Origin: Corynebacterium wankanglinii
GTDB lineage: Bacteria; Actinomycetota; Actinomycetes; Mycobacteriales; Mycobacteriaceae
Reading direction: 5' to 3'
Assembly: GCA_014490595.1 (NCBI GenBank)
Contig: CP061031.1
Location: forward strand, 620,001 to 684,000
Length of the DNA: 64,000 bases
In this document: in pieces, positions 11,425 to 19,382 of the stretch
How the letters are laid out: each line of letters starts with the position of its first letter
Numbering within the stretch: position 1 is the stretch's first letter
The notes under the pieces: model-generated
The model's input: only the letters and a program-made list of their open reading frames with translations
Databases searched by the model: none
Told to the model about the DNA's origin: nothing
Program-made: the position numbers and the translations under genes

Positions 11425-12695
11425 TACTGCGCCACCACTCCCGCCCACATGTCGGAGAACCCGGGCAGGGTCTTGGACGTGGTGCCGATGTTTTCCACCT
11501 CAACCCCCTTGGTGACAAGCCCGATGATGGCGCCGGCGGTAGCCATGCGGTGGTCGTCGTAGGTGTGCCATACCCCGCCGCGCATACGCGTTGGGGTGAT
11601 GCGCAGCCCATCGCCGAGCTCCTCGCAGCGGCCGCCCAGCCCGTTGATCTCGTTGGAGAGTGCGGACAGGCGGTCGGTTTCGTGGCCGCGCAGGTGCGCG
11701 ATGCCGGTGATCTCCGTCGCAGTGGTGGCGCATGCCGCGATGGCGGCGACGGTGGGGGCAAGCTCGCCGATGTCGCTCATGTCGAGGCGGATGCCACGCA
11801 GGCGCCCCGGTTCCGGGCCGCGCACTCGCAGGGTGTGGCCGGCACCGTCCGCAACCAGCTCCACCTCACAGCCCATGCGTTCCAAAATGGAGATCATGGT
11901 CGCGCCCGGCTGGGTGGTCACAACAGGCCAGTGCGGGATGCGTACCTCGCCGCCGGTGACCGCAGCGGCAGCCAAGAACGGCGCGGCGTTGGAGAGGTCC
12001 GGCTCAATCACCCAATGGGTCCCGCAGATCGCCTGCGGCTCCACTGTCCAGGAGTTGACGCTCGCCTCCACCTTCACGCCGGCGTCTGCGAGCATGGCCA
12101 CCGTCATTTCGATGTGCGGCATGGACGGTAGCGGGCCGCCGGTGTGGCGGATCTGCACGCCGCGCTCGAACCGCGGTGCGGAGAGCAACAGACCGGAGAC
12201 AAACTGGGAGGAAGCAGAGGCGTCGATTTCGACGGGGCCGCCTTCGGCGCGGCCGTTGCCGTGGACGGTCACCGGCAATGTCTCGCCCGCCACGGATGCT
12301 CCGAGTGTGCGCAGAGCGTCCAAGATGGTGGACATGGGGCGGTTGCGGGCGTGGGCGTCGCCGTCGAAAAGCACGGGGCCATCGGCGAACACCGCCACAG
12401 GTGGGACAAACCGCATCACCGTGCCGGCCAAGCCGCAATCGACGGTCGCGCCGTGCAGTTTGCCCGGAGTGACGTGGATGGTCTCGCCGTCGTGCTCGAT
12501 CCGCGTGCCCATCGCGGTCAGGGCGGCCTCCATCAGGTCCGTGTCGCGGGAGCGCAGTGCGCCCGTGATCGTGGAGGGGCCAGACGCGAGCGCCGAGAGG
12601 ATGTAGGCGCGGTTGGTCATCGATTTGGACCCGGGCACCTCTTGGGTGTGGGCGATCGGGCTGGGGTGGAACGGCGCGGGCCACATCTCGGTCAT
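11424..12695 (-). CDS. aroA: 3-phosphoshikimate 1-carboxyvinyltransferase (EPSP synthase)
   Basis: Sixth step of the shikimate pathway, joining shikimate-3-phosphate with PEP. 423 residues. Motifs: PGSKSMTNRAYILSALASG (PEP/S3P site), GLAGTVMRFVPP, SSQFVSGLLL, DMSDIGELAPTVAAIA and TYDDHRMATAGAI. The start ATG 12695 has no Shine-Dalgarno but lies seven bases after a TATTAT -10 box, so a leaderless transcript is inferred. The ORF can be extended to 12761, but that would run through the divergent SRAP start. Confidence 0.95.
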   Translation of the reverse strand: MTEMWPAPFHPSPIAHTQEVPGSKSMTNRAYILSALASGPSTITGALRSRDTDLMEAALTAMGTRIEHDGETIHVTPGKLHGATVDCGLAGTVMRFVPPVAVFADGPVLFDGDAHARNRPMSTILDALRTLGASVAGETLPVTVHGNGRAEGGPVEIDASASSQFVSGLLLSAPRFERGVQIRHTGGPLPSMPHIEMTVAMLADAGVKVEASVNSWTVEPQAICGTHWVIEPDLSNAAPFLAAAAVTGGEVRIPHWPVVTTQPGATMISILERMGCEVELVADGAGHTLRVRGPEPGRLRGIRLDMSDIGELAPTVAAIAACATTATEITGIAHLRGHETDRLSALSNEINGLGGRCEELGDGLRITPTRMRGGVWHTYDDHRMATAGAIIGLVTKGVEVENIGTTSKTLPGFSDMWAGVVAQ

Positions 12696-12717
12696 GCGGG
12701 CAATAATAATGGAGGGC
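12696..12717. promoter_or_regulatory. Compact divergent promoter between aroA and SRAP gene
   Basis: Only 22 bases separate the two start codons. CAATAATAAT (12701-12710) reads as TATTAT (12708-12703) on the minus strand, seven bases before the aroA ATG. On the plus strand TAATAAT (12704-12710) lies seven bases before the SRAP ATG. Both genes therefore look leaderless and share one AT-rich -10 region. Confidence 0.6.
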
Positions 12718-13374
12718 ATGTGCGGACGATTCGTTCTTTTCACTTCCGGCGACGACCTCATGGAGGCGGTGGCCGCCCTGCCCGGTATTGCGGAGGTGCA
12801 GGCCCCCGACGGGACCCCGCCGCCGCGCTACAACATCGCTCCCACCCAGCAGGTGCCGTTGATTCGGATCGCCGAGAGCGAAGCGCGTATCGACGCCGCG
12901 CGGTGGGGCCTTCTGCCCAGCTGGAAAAAGGACGAGACCGGCCCGCCGCTGTTCAACGCCCGCGGTGAGACCGTGGCGGAGAAGCCATCATTCCGAAGCG
13001 CGTTTAAGGCGCGCCGCGGGCTGATGGTGTTGGACGGCTACTACGAGTGGAAGGCGACCGAAAACGGCAAGCAGCCCTACTTCGTGCGTGCGGAAGACGG
13101 CATGCTCTACGCCGCGGCGCTTTGGGAAACCGGGCTGGGGCGCCTGTCCACGACGATGGTGACCACCGATGCGGCAGACAGCATGGCCTGGCTACACCAC
13201 CGCTTGCCACTGTTCCTGCGCGAGGATGAAATCCGGCAGTGGGTCGAGGGAACACCCGAGGACGCCCTGGATCTGGTGCGCCCGTCGCGCGTGGCGGAGA
13301 GCTTGGTGTGGAACGAGGCCGCCCAGGAGGTGGGTAACACCCGCCACGATTACGCGGAGCTTATGGGACGCTGA
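12718..13374 (+). CDS. SOS response-associated peptidase family protein (SRAP, HMCES/YedK-like)
   Basis: 218-residue SRAP-domain protein that forms a covalent crosslink with abasic sites in single-stranded DNA. Starting at ATG 12718 places the catalytic Cys at residue 2 (MCGRFVLF), which must become the N-terminus. The rest of the active site is visible: Asn in FNARGET, Glu in YYEWK and His in LHHRLPLFL. A GGAGGG lies only two bases before the ATG, too close to act as a normal ribosome-binding site. Divergent from aroA. Its end overlaps the convergent ybaK-like gene by 14 bases. Confidence 0.93.
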   Translation: MCGRFVLFTSGDDLMEAVAALPGIAEVQAPDGTPPPRYNIAPTQQVPLIRIAESEARIDAARWGLLPSWKKDETGPPLFNARGETVAEKPSFRSAFKARRGLMVLDGYYEWKATENGKQPYFVRAEDGMLYAAALWETGLGRLSTTMVTTDAADSMAWLHHRLPLFLREDEIRQWVEGTPEDALDLVRPSRVAESLVWNEAAQEVGNTRHDYAELMGR

Positions 13375-13825
13375 TCGGCGCAAACCTGGCGCCCGTGAGC
13401 GCGGCGAGGTCGGCGGGGCGCAGACGAGCCGATAGCCCGCGTTGGCCGGCGGAGACGGTGATGGCGGGCAGGTCGGCCACGGAGGCGTCGATAAGCGTCG
13501 GCAGCGCGTGCAACGTGCCCAGAGGAGAGATGCCGCCGACGACGTAGCCGGTGGCCCGCTGCGCTTTGGCGGGATCGGCCATCTCTGCGCGCTTCCACCC
13601 CAGAGCCTTCGCCGCAGCTTTCAACGACAGGTGCCCGGCTACCGGCACGCAACATATTGCCAAGTCGCGCTCATGGGCGATCACCAGGGTTTTCAACACC
13701 GCTGCCGGGTCCAGTCCGAGTTCCACCGCGGCGTGCTCGCCGAAGTGATCTTGGCTGGGGGAGTACGTGAGCACATCGTGCTCGGTGTTGTGCAGTGCGG
13801 TCAGCACGCGGGTTTTCTCGGCCAT
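13361..13825 (-). CDS. Cys-tRNA(Pro)/aminoacyl-tRNA deacylase, YbaK/EbsC family
   Basis: 154-residue trans-editing deacylase that removes mischarged amino acids from tRNA. The YbaK fold shows at [31 protein letters not shown], and the conserved loop [12 protein letters not shown] with the catalytic Gly-Gly-x-Ser-Pro. The start ATG 13825 gives [12 protein letters not shown]. The frame stays open further upstream, but that part overlaps the divergent sigH. Substrate (Cys-tRNAPro versus Ala-tRNAPro) cannot be settled by eye. Confidence 0.9.
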   Translation of the reverse strand: MAEKTRVLTALHNTEHDVLTYSPSQDHFGEHAAVELGLDPAAVLKTLVIAHERDLAICCVPVAGHLSLKAAAKALGWKRAEMADPAKAQRATGYVVGGISPLGTLHALPTLIDASVADLPAITVSAGQRGLSARLRPADLAALTGARFAPISVP

Positions 13826-13857
13826 GGGGACAGCGTAGCGGCGGCGGTGGGTGGCCC

Positions 13858-13870
13858 TACAATGGCGTGC
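13858..13870 (+). promoter_or_regulatory. Candidate leaderless -10 box of sigH
   Basis: TACAAT at 13858-13863 lies seven bases before ATG 13871, so transcription would start at the A of the ATG. No Shine-Dalgarno precedes either candidate start (13862 or 13871). Confidence 0.55.
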
Positions 13871-14521
13871 ATGCCCGAAACCGAGCCAGATTACGGCGTG
13901 AGCGATGACCTGAAGGCGCGCTTCAACCGCGAAGCGATGCCGCTTTTGGACCAGCTGTACGGCGGTGCGCTGCGCATGACGCGCAACCCGCAGGACGCCG
14001 AGGACTTGGTGCAAGAGACCTATTTAAAGGCCTACAAGAATTTCGGCAGCTTCACCCCGGGCACCAACCTCAAGGCGTGGCTGTACCGGATCATGACCAA
14101 CACGTACATCAACTCCTACCGCAAGAAGCAGCGCAGCCCCCTGGTGACCTCCGCAGACGAGGTGACGGACAACCAGCTGTACACGTCGAGCTCCCACGAC
14201 TCCACAGGTCTGGAATCCGCAGAGGTTGAGGCGCTGAAGGCTATGCCGAACTCGCGCATCTCTGACGCCCTTAACGCGTTGAATGAGGACTACCGCATGG
14301 TGGTTTACTACGCGGACGTGGAGGGCTTGGCGTACAAGGAGATCGCGGAGGTGATGGACATTCCCATCGGCACTGTCATGAGCCGCCTGCACCGGGGAAG
14401 AAAACAGCTTCGTGGGATGTTGAAAGACGTGGCACAAGAGCGGGGCATCGGCCTTGACCATGCAGACATGGCTGGTACGCCCGATGCGCCCGCCACCGCA
14501 CAGGACGCGAAGGAGAAGTAA
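13871..14521 (+). CDS. sigH: ECF sigma factor SigH
   Basis: 216-residue group IV sigma factor controlling the oxidative and heat stress response. Region 2 ([20 protein letters not shown] then [15 protein letters not shown]) and region 4 ([20 protein letters not shown], then [20 protein letters not shown]) are intact. The anti-sigma gene rshA overlaps its stop by one base (TAATG), and bL37 and whcE lie nearby, the standard corynebacterial sigH locus. ATG 13871 is preferred because of the leaderless -10 box; ATG 13862 adds three residues. Confidence 0.95.
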   Translation: MPETEPDYGVSDDLKARFNREAMPLLDQLYGGALRMTRNPQDAEDLVQETYLKAYKNFGSFTPGTNLKAWLYRIMTNTYINSYRKKQRSPLVTSADEVTDNQLYTSSSHDSTGLESAEVEALKAMPNSRISDALNALNEDYRMVVYYADVEGLAYKEIAEVMDIPIGTVMSRLHRGRKQLRGMLKDVAQERGIGLDHADMAGTPDAPATAQDAKEK

Positions 14522-14799
14522 TGTCCACCGGACACACCCACACCGGCGCTCACGGCTGCGAAGCTACCCACCGTTTGCTGTGCGAGCTCTTCGACGAGGA
14601 CACCACTGCGGAGCGGCGCGAGGCCATCACAAGCGACCTCGCTTCTTGCCCGGAGTGCATGGCTATCGCGCGTTCGGAGCGCGACGTACGCGCGATGGTG
14701 CGCGATTGTTGTGGTCCCGCCAAGGCGCCGGAGCCGCTGCGCCAGCGCATCATCGCCTCTATCACCACGGTTACTTACACAGAGGTGCAATACCGTTAG
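14521..14799 (+). CDS. rshA: Anti-sigma factor RshA (mycothiol/redox ZAS family) with altered zinc motif
   Basis: 92-residue anti-sigma factor that holds SigH inactive until oxidised. The zinc-binding anti-sigma motif is normally HxxxCxxC. Here the codons around 14632-14655 read DLASCPEC, so the His position is Asp (GAC rather than CAC), while both Cys are kept. N-terminal His/Cys residues (HTHTGAHGCEATH) and a later DCC could supply replacement ligands. Coupled to sigH by TAATG. Identity rests on position, length and the CPEC core. Confidence 0.88.
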   Translation: MSTGHTHTGAHGCEATHRLLCELFDEDTTAERREAITSDLASCPECMAIARSERDVRAMVRDCCGPAKAPEPLRQRIIASITTVTYTEVQYR

Positions 14800-14861
14800 A
14801 TTCACGCTCTGGTACTCGCAGCATCGCTGCACGTCCGGCGGTTGTCCGGACGAAATCACTG

Positions 14862-14889
14862 CCCGTAGCCTGCTGGCTGCGGGTTTTTT
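14862..14889 (+). terminator. Intrinsic terminator of sigH-rshA
   Basis: CCCGTAGCC (14862-14870) pairs with GGCTGCGGG (14875-14883) around a four-base loop, followed by six T. A second hairpin, CGTCCGG / CCGGACG (14832-14838 and 14846-14852), lies just upstream. Confidence 0.85.
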
Positions 14890-14977
14890 GCTGGGCAATT
14901 GGGGGTTCTTTGCTAGGAAACTGATGCGTTCGAGCGACCGGGGGTAAAAAGCGGGGTGACGTGTAACGCGAAAGTGG

Positions 14978-15299
14978 TGAACAATCCGCGGATCTTTGAA
15001 CAATCCGGCGCGATCCCCCCTCCGATACAGGCGATTTCCCCACCCTGAGAGAAAGTAAGTTATGTAGATAAAAAGAAACTGCAGGTGAGCGCCCTGAAAT
15101 AGAGATGGCCTAAAAAATTACCCGAGAGTGCATAATTTACATAATCCATAGATTGTTCAACCATCCACCAGTGGCCGGTAGATGATCGTTGAACAATGTC
15201 CGCGCGGGGTCCGGAAGGCAGGTTGGATTGATGAACAATCCGCAGTCCAGAATGGATGGAAACGTTGAACAATCCGGAAAGAATGTTCAACGATCCGGT
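14978..15299. repeat. Cluster of seven TTGAACAATCCGG-type short repeats
   Basis: Copies of a 9-13 base motif occur at 14978-14988, 14996-15008, 15151-15161 (inverted), 15188-15202 (with TG inserted before TCCG), 15231-15242, 15264-15277 and 15284-15292 (inverted). Two pairs make inverted repeats: ATTGTTCAAC/GTTGAACAAT (15152-15161 and 15188-15197) and CGTTGAACA/TGTTCAACG (15263-15271 and 15284-15292). No gene lies in 14890-15420. The cluster ends 27 bases before the -35 box of the metalloprotease gene, so it is most likely a regulator-binding array. Confidence 0.7.
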
Positions 15300-15325
15300 C
15301 GCTTTTCTGCGGGCTTTCGGTGCGG

Positions 15326-15354
15326 TTTACCTGCGCATACTTGGTGCATAAACT
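15326..15354 (+). promoter_or_regulatory. Promoter of the secreted metalloprotease gene
   Basis: TTTACC (15326-15331), a 17-base spacer and TAAACT (15349-15354) form a good sigma-A-type promoter, giving a leader of about 60 bases with AAGGAG (15408-15413) before ATG 15421. Confidence 0.65.
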
Positions 15355-15420
15355 GTGGGTTGTAACAAAGAGAACAAACCCCACCGGGCACCCCGGAACC
15401 GAGACCAAGGAGCAATCGAG

Positions 15421-16719
15421 ATGCGAGCCGCATTCCGAAACAGTGTCGCAGCAGCCCTCGCCGCAGCAATCGCCTTCTCTGGTGTGAACGTCGCAGAGGC
15501 AGCGTCCGAGATCGAGATTGCTCCCATCACCACTAACACCGGTGGCCTCGTAGATTCGGACGGCGACGGAATCCCGGACATCTGGGAGGAAGAGGGTGTT
15601 GTCCTCGCCGACGGTACGGAGATCCCGTTACCGGACTGGGGAGCGGACCCCCACCGGCCGGACCTGTTCCTGCAGCTGAACTGGATGGGCTCGGAGTATG
15701 ACAGCCTGGACTGCGCTCGTCGCGAGGTGCGCGAGTGCGCGCAGGCCAACCGCAAGTCCTATGCCCCGGCCACGCGGTCCCTGGATGAACTGGTGGACCT
15801 GTTCGACGCTCACGGCATCAACCTGCACATCGATGCCGGCGATTACTACTCCAACATCCCGAACTACCGCGACCGCTTCGGTGGTGAAACGCTGGAATTC
15901 CGCCCCGCCTACTTTGACGGTCGCACCCCCGAGGGCATCCAGCTGGTCCAAACAGTGCAGGATCTCGGGCCGCGCAACAATATCTTCCGCCCTGGTGTGA
16001 TCGGGGATCGCATGCGCTACGGCTCCAACAGCACCGGACTCTCGCTGGTCGGCGACAACTCTTTCTACGTAGCCAACCCGGGGATGAAAGCTTCGGAAGA
16101 GCAGCTGCGCAACTCGATCCTCCACGAGTTTGGCCACACCCTCGGTCTGCGCCACTGGGGTGCCCAGGAGGAGACCGCCAGCATTCCTGATCGGGCGCCG
16201 ATGCAGTCCGGCTACCACTCGGTGATGAACTACGACTACCAGTTCTCAAACTTCAACTACTCGGAGCAGGCGTACTTCGCCGACACCCCCAACGGCAAAG
16301 TGTTCGTACCGGCCGACTGGGACATGCTCAAGCTCGACAACCCGCGTATCGGTGCCTACGCCAAGTCCATCGGTGCCCGGGTGCAGGTAGCTGACGAGGT
16401 TGAGGTGGAGCAGCCGAAGCAGAGCCTCGAGGTTGAGCGCATGGAGCCAGTGGAGGTTGCAGATAACGCCTCTGCCGAGATCGCTGCCCAGGACGACAAG
16501 GATGACGCGGTGGCCCTTCTGGGTACGGTCCCCGCAGACCAAACGGCAGCTGAGCAGCCCGCGAAGGCGGACAACGTCCAGCCGGTCAAGCAGGCAAAGG
16601 CGGCGCACGAAGAAGCGCCGAAGCAGGCTGCTGGCCCGAACATCGCGGCCATTATCGGCGGAGTTGTTGCCGCGCTGGCCATCCTCGGACTTGGTGCCGG
16701 CTTCCTGATGATGCAGTAG
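15421..16719 (+). CDS. Secreted, membrane-anchored zinc metalloprotease (metzincin-like)
   Basis: 432-residue exported protease. Signal peptide at 1-28 (cleavage near VAEAAS). A calcium-loop-like DSDGDGIPDIWE follows, then a catalytic domain with HEFGHTLGLRH (His235, an HExxHxxGxxH zinc site) and the Met-turn SVMNY about 40 residues later. A charged, Ala/Glu/Lys-rich spacer leads to a C-terminal transmembrane helix (NIAAIIGGVVAALAILG), which suggests a surface-anchored enzyme. Substrate is unknown. The gene stands alone between a strong promoter and a strong terminator, with the repeat cluster upstream. Confidence 0.9.
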   Translation: MRAAFRNSVAAALAAAIAFSGVNVAEAASEIEIAPITTNTGGLVDSDGDGIPDIWEEEGVVLADGTEIPLPDWGADPHRPDLFLQLNWMGSEYDSLDCARREVRECAQANRKSYAPATRSLDELVDLFDAHGINLHIDAGDYYSNIPNYRDRFGGETLEFRPAYFDGRTPEGIQLVQTVQDLGPRNNIFRPGVIGDRMRYGSNSTGLSLVGDNSFYVANPGMKASEEQLRNSILHEFGHTLGLRHWGAQEETASIPDRAPMQSGYHSVMNYDYQFSNFNYSEQAYFADTPNGKVFVPADWDMLKLDNPRIGAYAKSIGARVQVADEVEVEQPKQSLEVERMEPVEVADNASAEIAAQDDKDDAVALLGTVPADQTAAEQPAKADNVQPVKQAKAAHEEAPKQAAGPNIAAIIGGVVAALAILGLGAGFLMMQ

Positions 16720-16730
16720 GGGCGAGAAAA

Positions 16731-16778
16731 CACATAAGTAAGGGCCCTTCCCGAGTGGGAAGGGCCCTTACTTATGTG
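16731..16778. terminator. Strong bidirectional terminator
   Basis: A perfect inverted repeat of 22-base arms (16731-16752 and 16757-16778) with loop GAGT. It separates the converging metalloprotease and bL37 genes. Confidence 0.9.
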
Positions 16779-16786
16779 CGTCGCGC

Positions 16787-16861
16787 TTATGCGTTAGGGC
16801 GCTTACCGCGGTTAGCGCTCTTCTTGCGACGATCCTTGCGCTTGCGACCACGCTTGCTCAT
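16787..16861 (-). CDS. 50S ribosomal protein bL37 (24 residues)
   Basis: A 24-codon gene. The product starts MSKRGRKRKDRRKKSA and ends NRGKRPNA, matching the tiny Lys/Arg-rich actinobacterial ribosomal protein bL37 seen in mycobacterial 50S structures. It is preceded by a very strong AAAGGAGG (16868-16875 on the opposite strand). It lies between whcE and the strong terminator, as in other corynebacteria. Its short length makes it easy to miss. Confidence 0.92.
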   Translation of the reverse strand: MSKRGRKRKDRRKKSANRGKRPNA

Positions 16862-16945
16862 GGGGGCCTCCTTTAGCCATGGGTACCGGTTACAGGTGTT
16901 CCACTGTATCGCCCGGCACTCCCCGGCGGGTAATCCGGAGGCGAG

Positions 16946-17209
16946 TTACGCCGAGAGGCGAGCGCGGTTGCGTGCGCGAGCCTTGTTGCGGCGCTTCAGG
17001 GCGCGGCGCTCCTCCTCGGACAGGCCGCCCCAGACACCGGCGTCCTGGCCGGTTTCAAGTGCCCACTTCAGGCACTGGGAGGTGACGGGGCAGCGGTGGC
17101 AGACCAGCTTCGCCTGGGCGATCTGGCTCAGGGCCGGGCCGGAGTTGCCGACGGGGAAGAACAGTTCCGGGTCCTCGTCGCGGCAAATAGCTTCGTGGCG
17201 CCAATCCAT
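16946..17209 (-). CDS. whcE: WhiB-family iron-sulfur regulator WhcE (WhiB1-like)
   Basis: 87-residue WhiB-type regulator. Four cluster-binding Cys are present: C9 in EAICRD, then CHRC and SQC. The WhiB turn GVWGGL is followed by a basic C-terminus (ERRALKRRNKARARNR) for DNA or sigma-factor contact. In C. glutamicum whcE lies beside sigH and activates oxidative-stress genes; WhiB1 of mycobacteria is NO-sensitive and essential. The long intergenic region upstream holds possible control sites. Confidence 0.93.
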   Translation of the reverse strand: MDWRHEAICRDEDPELFFPVGNSGPALSQIAQAKLVCHRCPVTSQCLKWALETGQDAGVWGGLSEEERRALKRRNKARARNRARLSA

Positions 17210-17373
17210 GATGACTCTCCTTAGAATCGAAATGCGTGTGTTGTGTCCATGTGCAATTACGTGCGCACCACAAACACCCGCGCGAAGCGGATGCGTTGCA
17301 AACGAAGTTTGATTCCTGGTGCCGGGCGGAGTTCCCCGTTGGAGGCGGGGCCCGTCTTCCGGTTTACCGGGCG

Positions 17374-17399
17374 TTAACCCTGTGGTGGCCTAGGGTTAA
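17374..17399. promoter_or_regulatory. Inverted repeat TTAACCCT-N10-AGGGTTAA upstream of whcE
   Basis: Perfect eight-base arms at 17374-17381 and 17392-17399 lie about 170 bases upstream of the whcE start. A TATGAT hexamer on the minus strand (17498-17493) lies further out. The 17210-17638 region has no other convincing gene, so this is a candidate operator for whcE. Confidence 0.4.
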
Positions 17400-17638
17400 G
17401 GGCTGTGTAACCAGCCCGTTATTTTTGCTACCCGAAAATAATGGCATGTTCACCTACACCGCGCTAGGGGAGCGGGCCAAATTGTGACGGGAATCATAGA
17501 ATGTAACCCATTATTTGCCGCTGGGAGTGTAGCGCGCAGCCCTAAGACCAGGTGCGGATCTGGGTTCTGAACTGGGAAAACCGAGTTGTCCTAGGCGAGT
17601 AGGAAGCGTCAAATCACAGATGCGACTGGGGTACGCCG

Positions 17639-18121
17639 GTGCAGGGCATAGACTCCGTGGATGTGGAAACTACCAATGAACCCGACCAGACAGTCCCGGG
17701 AACCGTTCCCGCCGTCATGCGTTTCAGCGCGATTGTCGTCCTGGTGCAGTGCGCCGCCATGTTCGCTTACGCAGCCAGTCTGATCGTCTCCCAATTCACC
17801 GACCACACATCGACATTGGAATCTGAGTCGGCCGCGGCGAACTACGTGAACATCGGCACAGCAACCTTCTTGGTCATCATCTTCGGCTTCGTGGGATACG
17901 CAGCGGTCTCGACTCTCAAAGGCAATCCGCGGGCAACAGGCGCGGTGGTGCTGGTGGAGGCGATTTTGGCCGGGGTAGCCGTCTATATGTTCCGCGGGGG
18001 TGTCCCGCTGCTCGGCGCCGCAACGTTAGCGTCGGCCGTGCTGGCGCTCGTCGGCATCTTTCACCCGGCATCGCGCGACTACAACGAGGCGCGGTACGCG
18101 CAGCGAAAAGCGAGACGCTAG
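17639..18121 (+). CDS. Four-helix integral membrane protein, unknown function
   Basis: 160 residues with four predicted membrane segments: FSAIVVLVQCAAMFAYAASL, ATFLVIIFGFVGYAAVS, AVVLVEAILAGVAVYMF and LLGAATLASAVLALVGIF, then a basic tail. Reminiscent of the membrane protein encoded next to whiB1 in mycobacteria, but no function is known. The GTG 17639 start follows GGGGT; GTG 17657 or 17663 are alternatives that would still keep all helices. Confidence 0.7.
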   Translation: MQGIDSVDVETTNEPDQTVPGTVPAVMRFSAIVVLVQCAAMFAYAASLIVSQFTDHTSTLESESAAANYVNIGTATFLVIIFGFVGYAAVSTLKGNPRATGAVVLVEAILAGVAVYMFRGGVPLLGAATLASAVLALVGIFHPASRDYNEARYAQRKARR

Positions 18122-18170
18122 GTGCTGCGCTGCGCAGGAGAGGCTGTGCACCAGGGGGAAGTCGGAATTG

Positions 18171-19382
18171 CTAGGTGTTCGCCCTTAATACGACCACCTG
18201 GTCGCCTCGCTTTTCCACCACAGTCGCACCCGCGGACGTAATGTGCACCGGGCCGGTGTAGCCTCCCCGGTCAACGGGAATGATCGTGTCCACCGCATTT
18301 TTATCCCAATCCACTACGGCGATTCCGCTGTCAGAGGCGTAGAGCAGCTTTTCTCCTGCGGAGAAACCGGTACCCAGCGCCCCCTGGAACACGCCGGTAA
18401 CCGCGAGGGCGGCGGGCTCCATGAGCAGCAGGGAATTATTCTCCCAATACGTCATATGGTGCGGAAGATCCGCCACCGGCAAGTTTTTGATAATCCCGTC
18501 CGGGCCAACTTCCGGGCTATCCATCTGGGGCACCGAGGACGAGCTGATGCTCGTGCCTTCCTTGTTGTACCCGCGCACTTCAGACGCAGTTGGGTCGTAG
18601 ACAGCTGCTGCGTCTTGGGAGATAGCCACCAGGTAGGCGTCCGGGCTGATCTCGACGTCCGCAAGGACCTCTGGCTTCCGTGAATCCTCCGGGGTGGCCT
18701 CCTGCAAGCGCAAAAACGCGCCATCGTCGCACACCTCTGTCACCGCCACCAGCTCGGTGCGGGTGAGCGCGGAAGTAATGGTGCACTCGTGCGGCTGCAT
18801 GTCCGGCTCCTGCTTGGCCTCCACATAGCCGTACTCCACCGTGCGAACGAGGTCTGAGCGCCACACCTCGGCACGCTCTGAGCTCGCGTAGCCCACGCGG
18901 TCATTGGAGGCCAGACGGACGACGCGTTCCGGCGCAATGGCTGAGCGGGTGCCGGCGTAGGTGCCCGTCTTCGCGTCTATCGCCACCACATCCCCGCAAC
19001 CGGCGTTGTCGCGGTAGGTGGCCACAACTTTGCCCCACGCCTGGTCCACAAGACATAGCTCGTTCGGCCGCTCGTACGTCCACACCGTCTCGCCTTCCGG
19101 CGTGGTGGCCGTCAACGTGTGGTCGTTGTAGGTGACAACCAAACCGTTGGCCACGAGGGGCTGGTCGCGCCCGGACGTATCGGTCAGCGTGAACCCCTCG
19201 CTGAACGACTTCGGCACCACGGCCAACTGGCCGTAATCCTGCTGCTCCTCCTCGGCGGATACCAAATGCGCGTCACGCGCGGGAGCAGTGAAAAAGGCGG
19301 TGCCCAGCAGCAGCGCTGAGACGCCTGCGATCACTCCGGTAGCGATCAGATCGCCGCGGGTGCGACGCAGGGGAGTATTCAT
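18171..19382 (-). CDS. Rv3212-like exported beta-propeller protein
   Basis: 403 residues with one N-terminal membrane anchor (DLIATGVIAGVSALLLGTAF), the rest extracytoplasmic. Repeats such as VVTYNDHTLTATTPEGETVW and GDVVAIDAKTG resemble PQQ-type propeller blades. Two Cys pairs may form disulfides. The family is always downstream of an rhlE-type helicase in actinobacteria. Its ATG overlaps the rhlE stop (ATGA), so the two are translationally coupled. Function unknown. Confidence 0.8.
   Translation of the reverse strand: MNTPLRRTRGDLIATGVIAGVSALLLGTAFFTAPARDAHLVSAEEEQQDYGQLAVVPKSFSEGFTLTDTSGRDQPLVANGLVVTYNDHTLTATTPEGETVWTYERPNELCLVDQAWGKVVATYRDNAGCGDVVAIDAKTGTYAGTRSAIAPERVVRLASNDRVGYASSERAEVWRSDLVRTVEYGYVEAKQEPDMQPHECTITSALTRTELVAVTEVCDDGAFLRLQEATPEDSRKPEVLADVEISPDAYLVAISQDAAAVYDPTASEVRGYNKEGTSISSSSVPQMDSPEVGPDGIIKNLPVADLPHHMTYWENNSLLLMEPAALAVTGVFQGALGTGFSAGEKLLYASDSGIAVVDWDKNAVDTIIPVDRGGYTGPVHITSAGATVVEKRGDQVVVLRANT

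Noticed and set aside
13442..13870. Long N-terminal extension of SigH
   Set aside because: It overlaps the ybaK-like gene and lacks sigma-factor character; the leaderless ATG 13871 fits better.
14978..15299. Possible CRISPR array
   Set aside because: Units are only 9-13 bases, in both orientations and irregularly spaced; no cas genes nearby.
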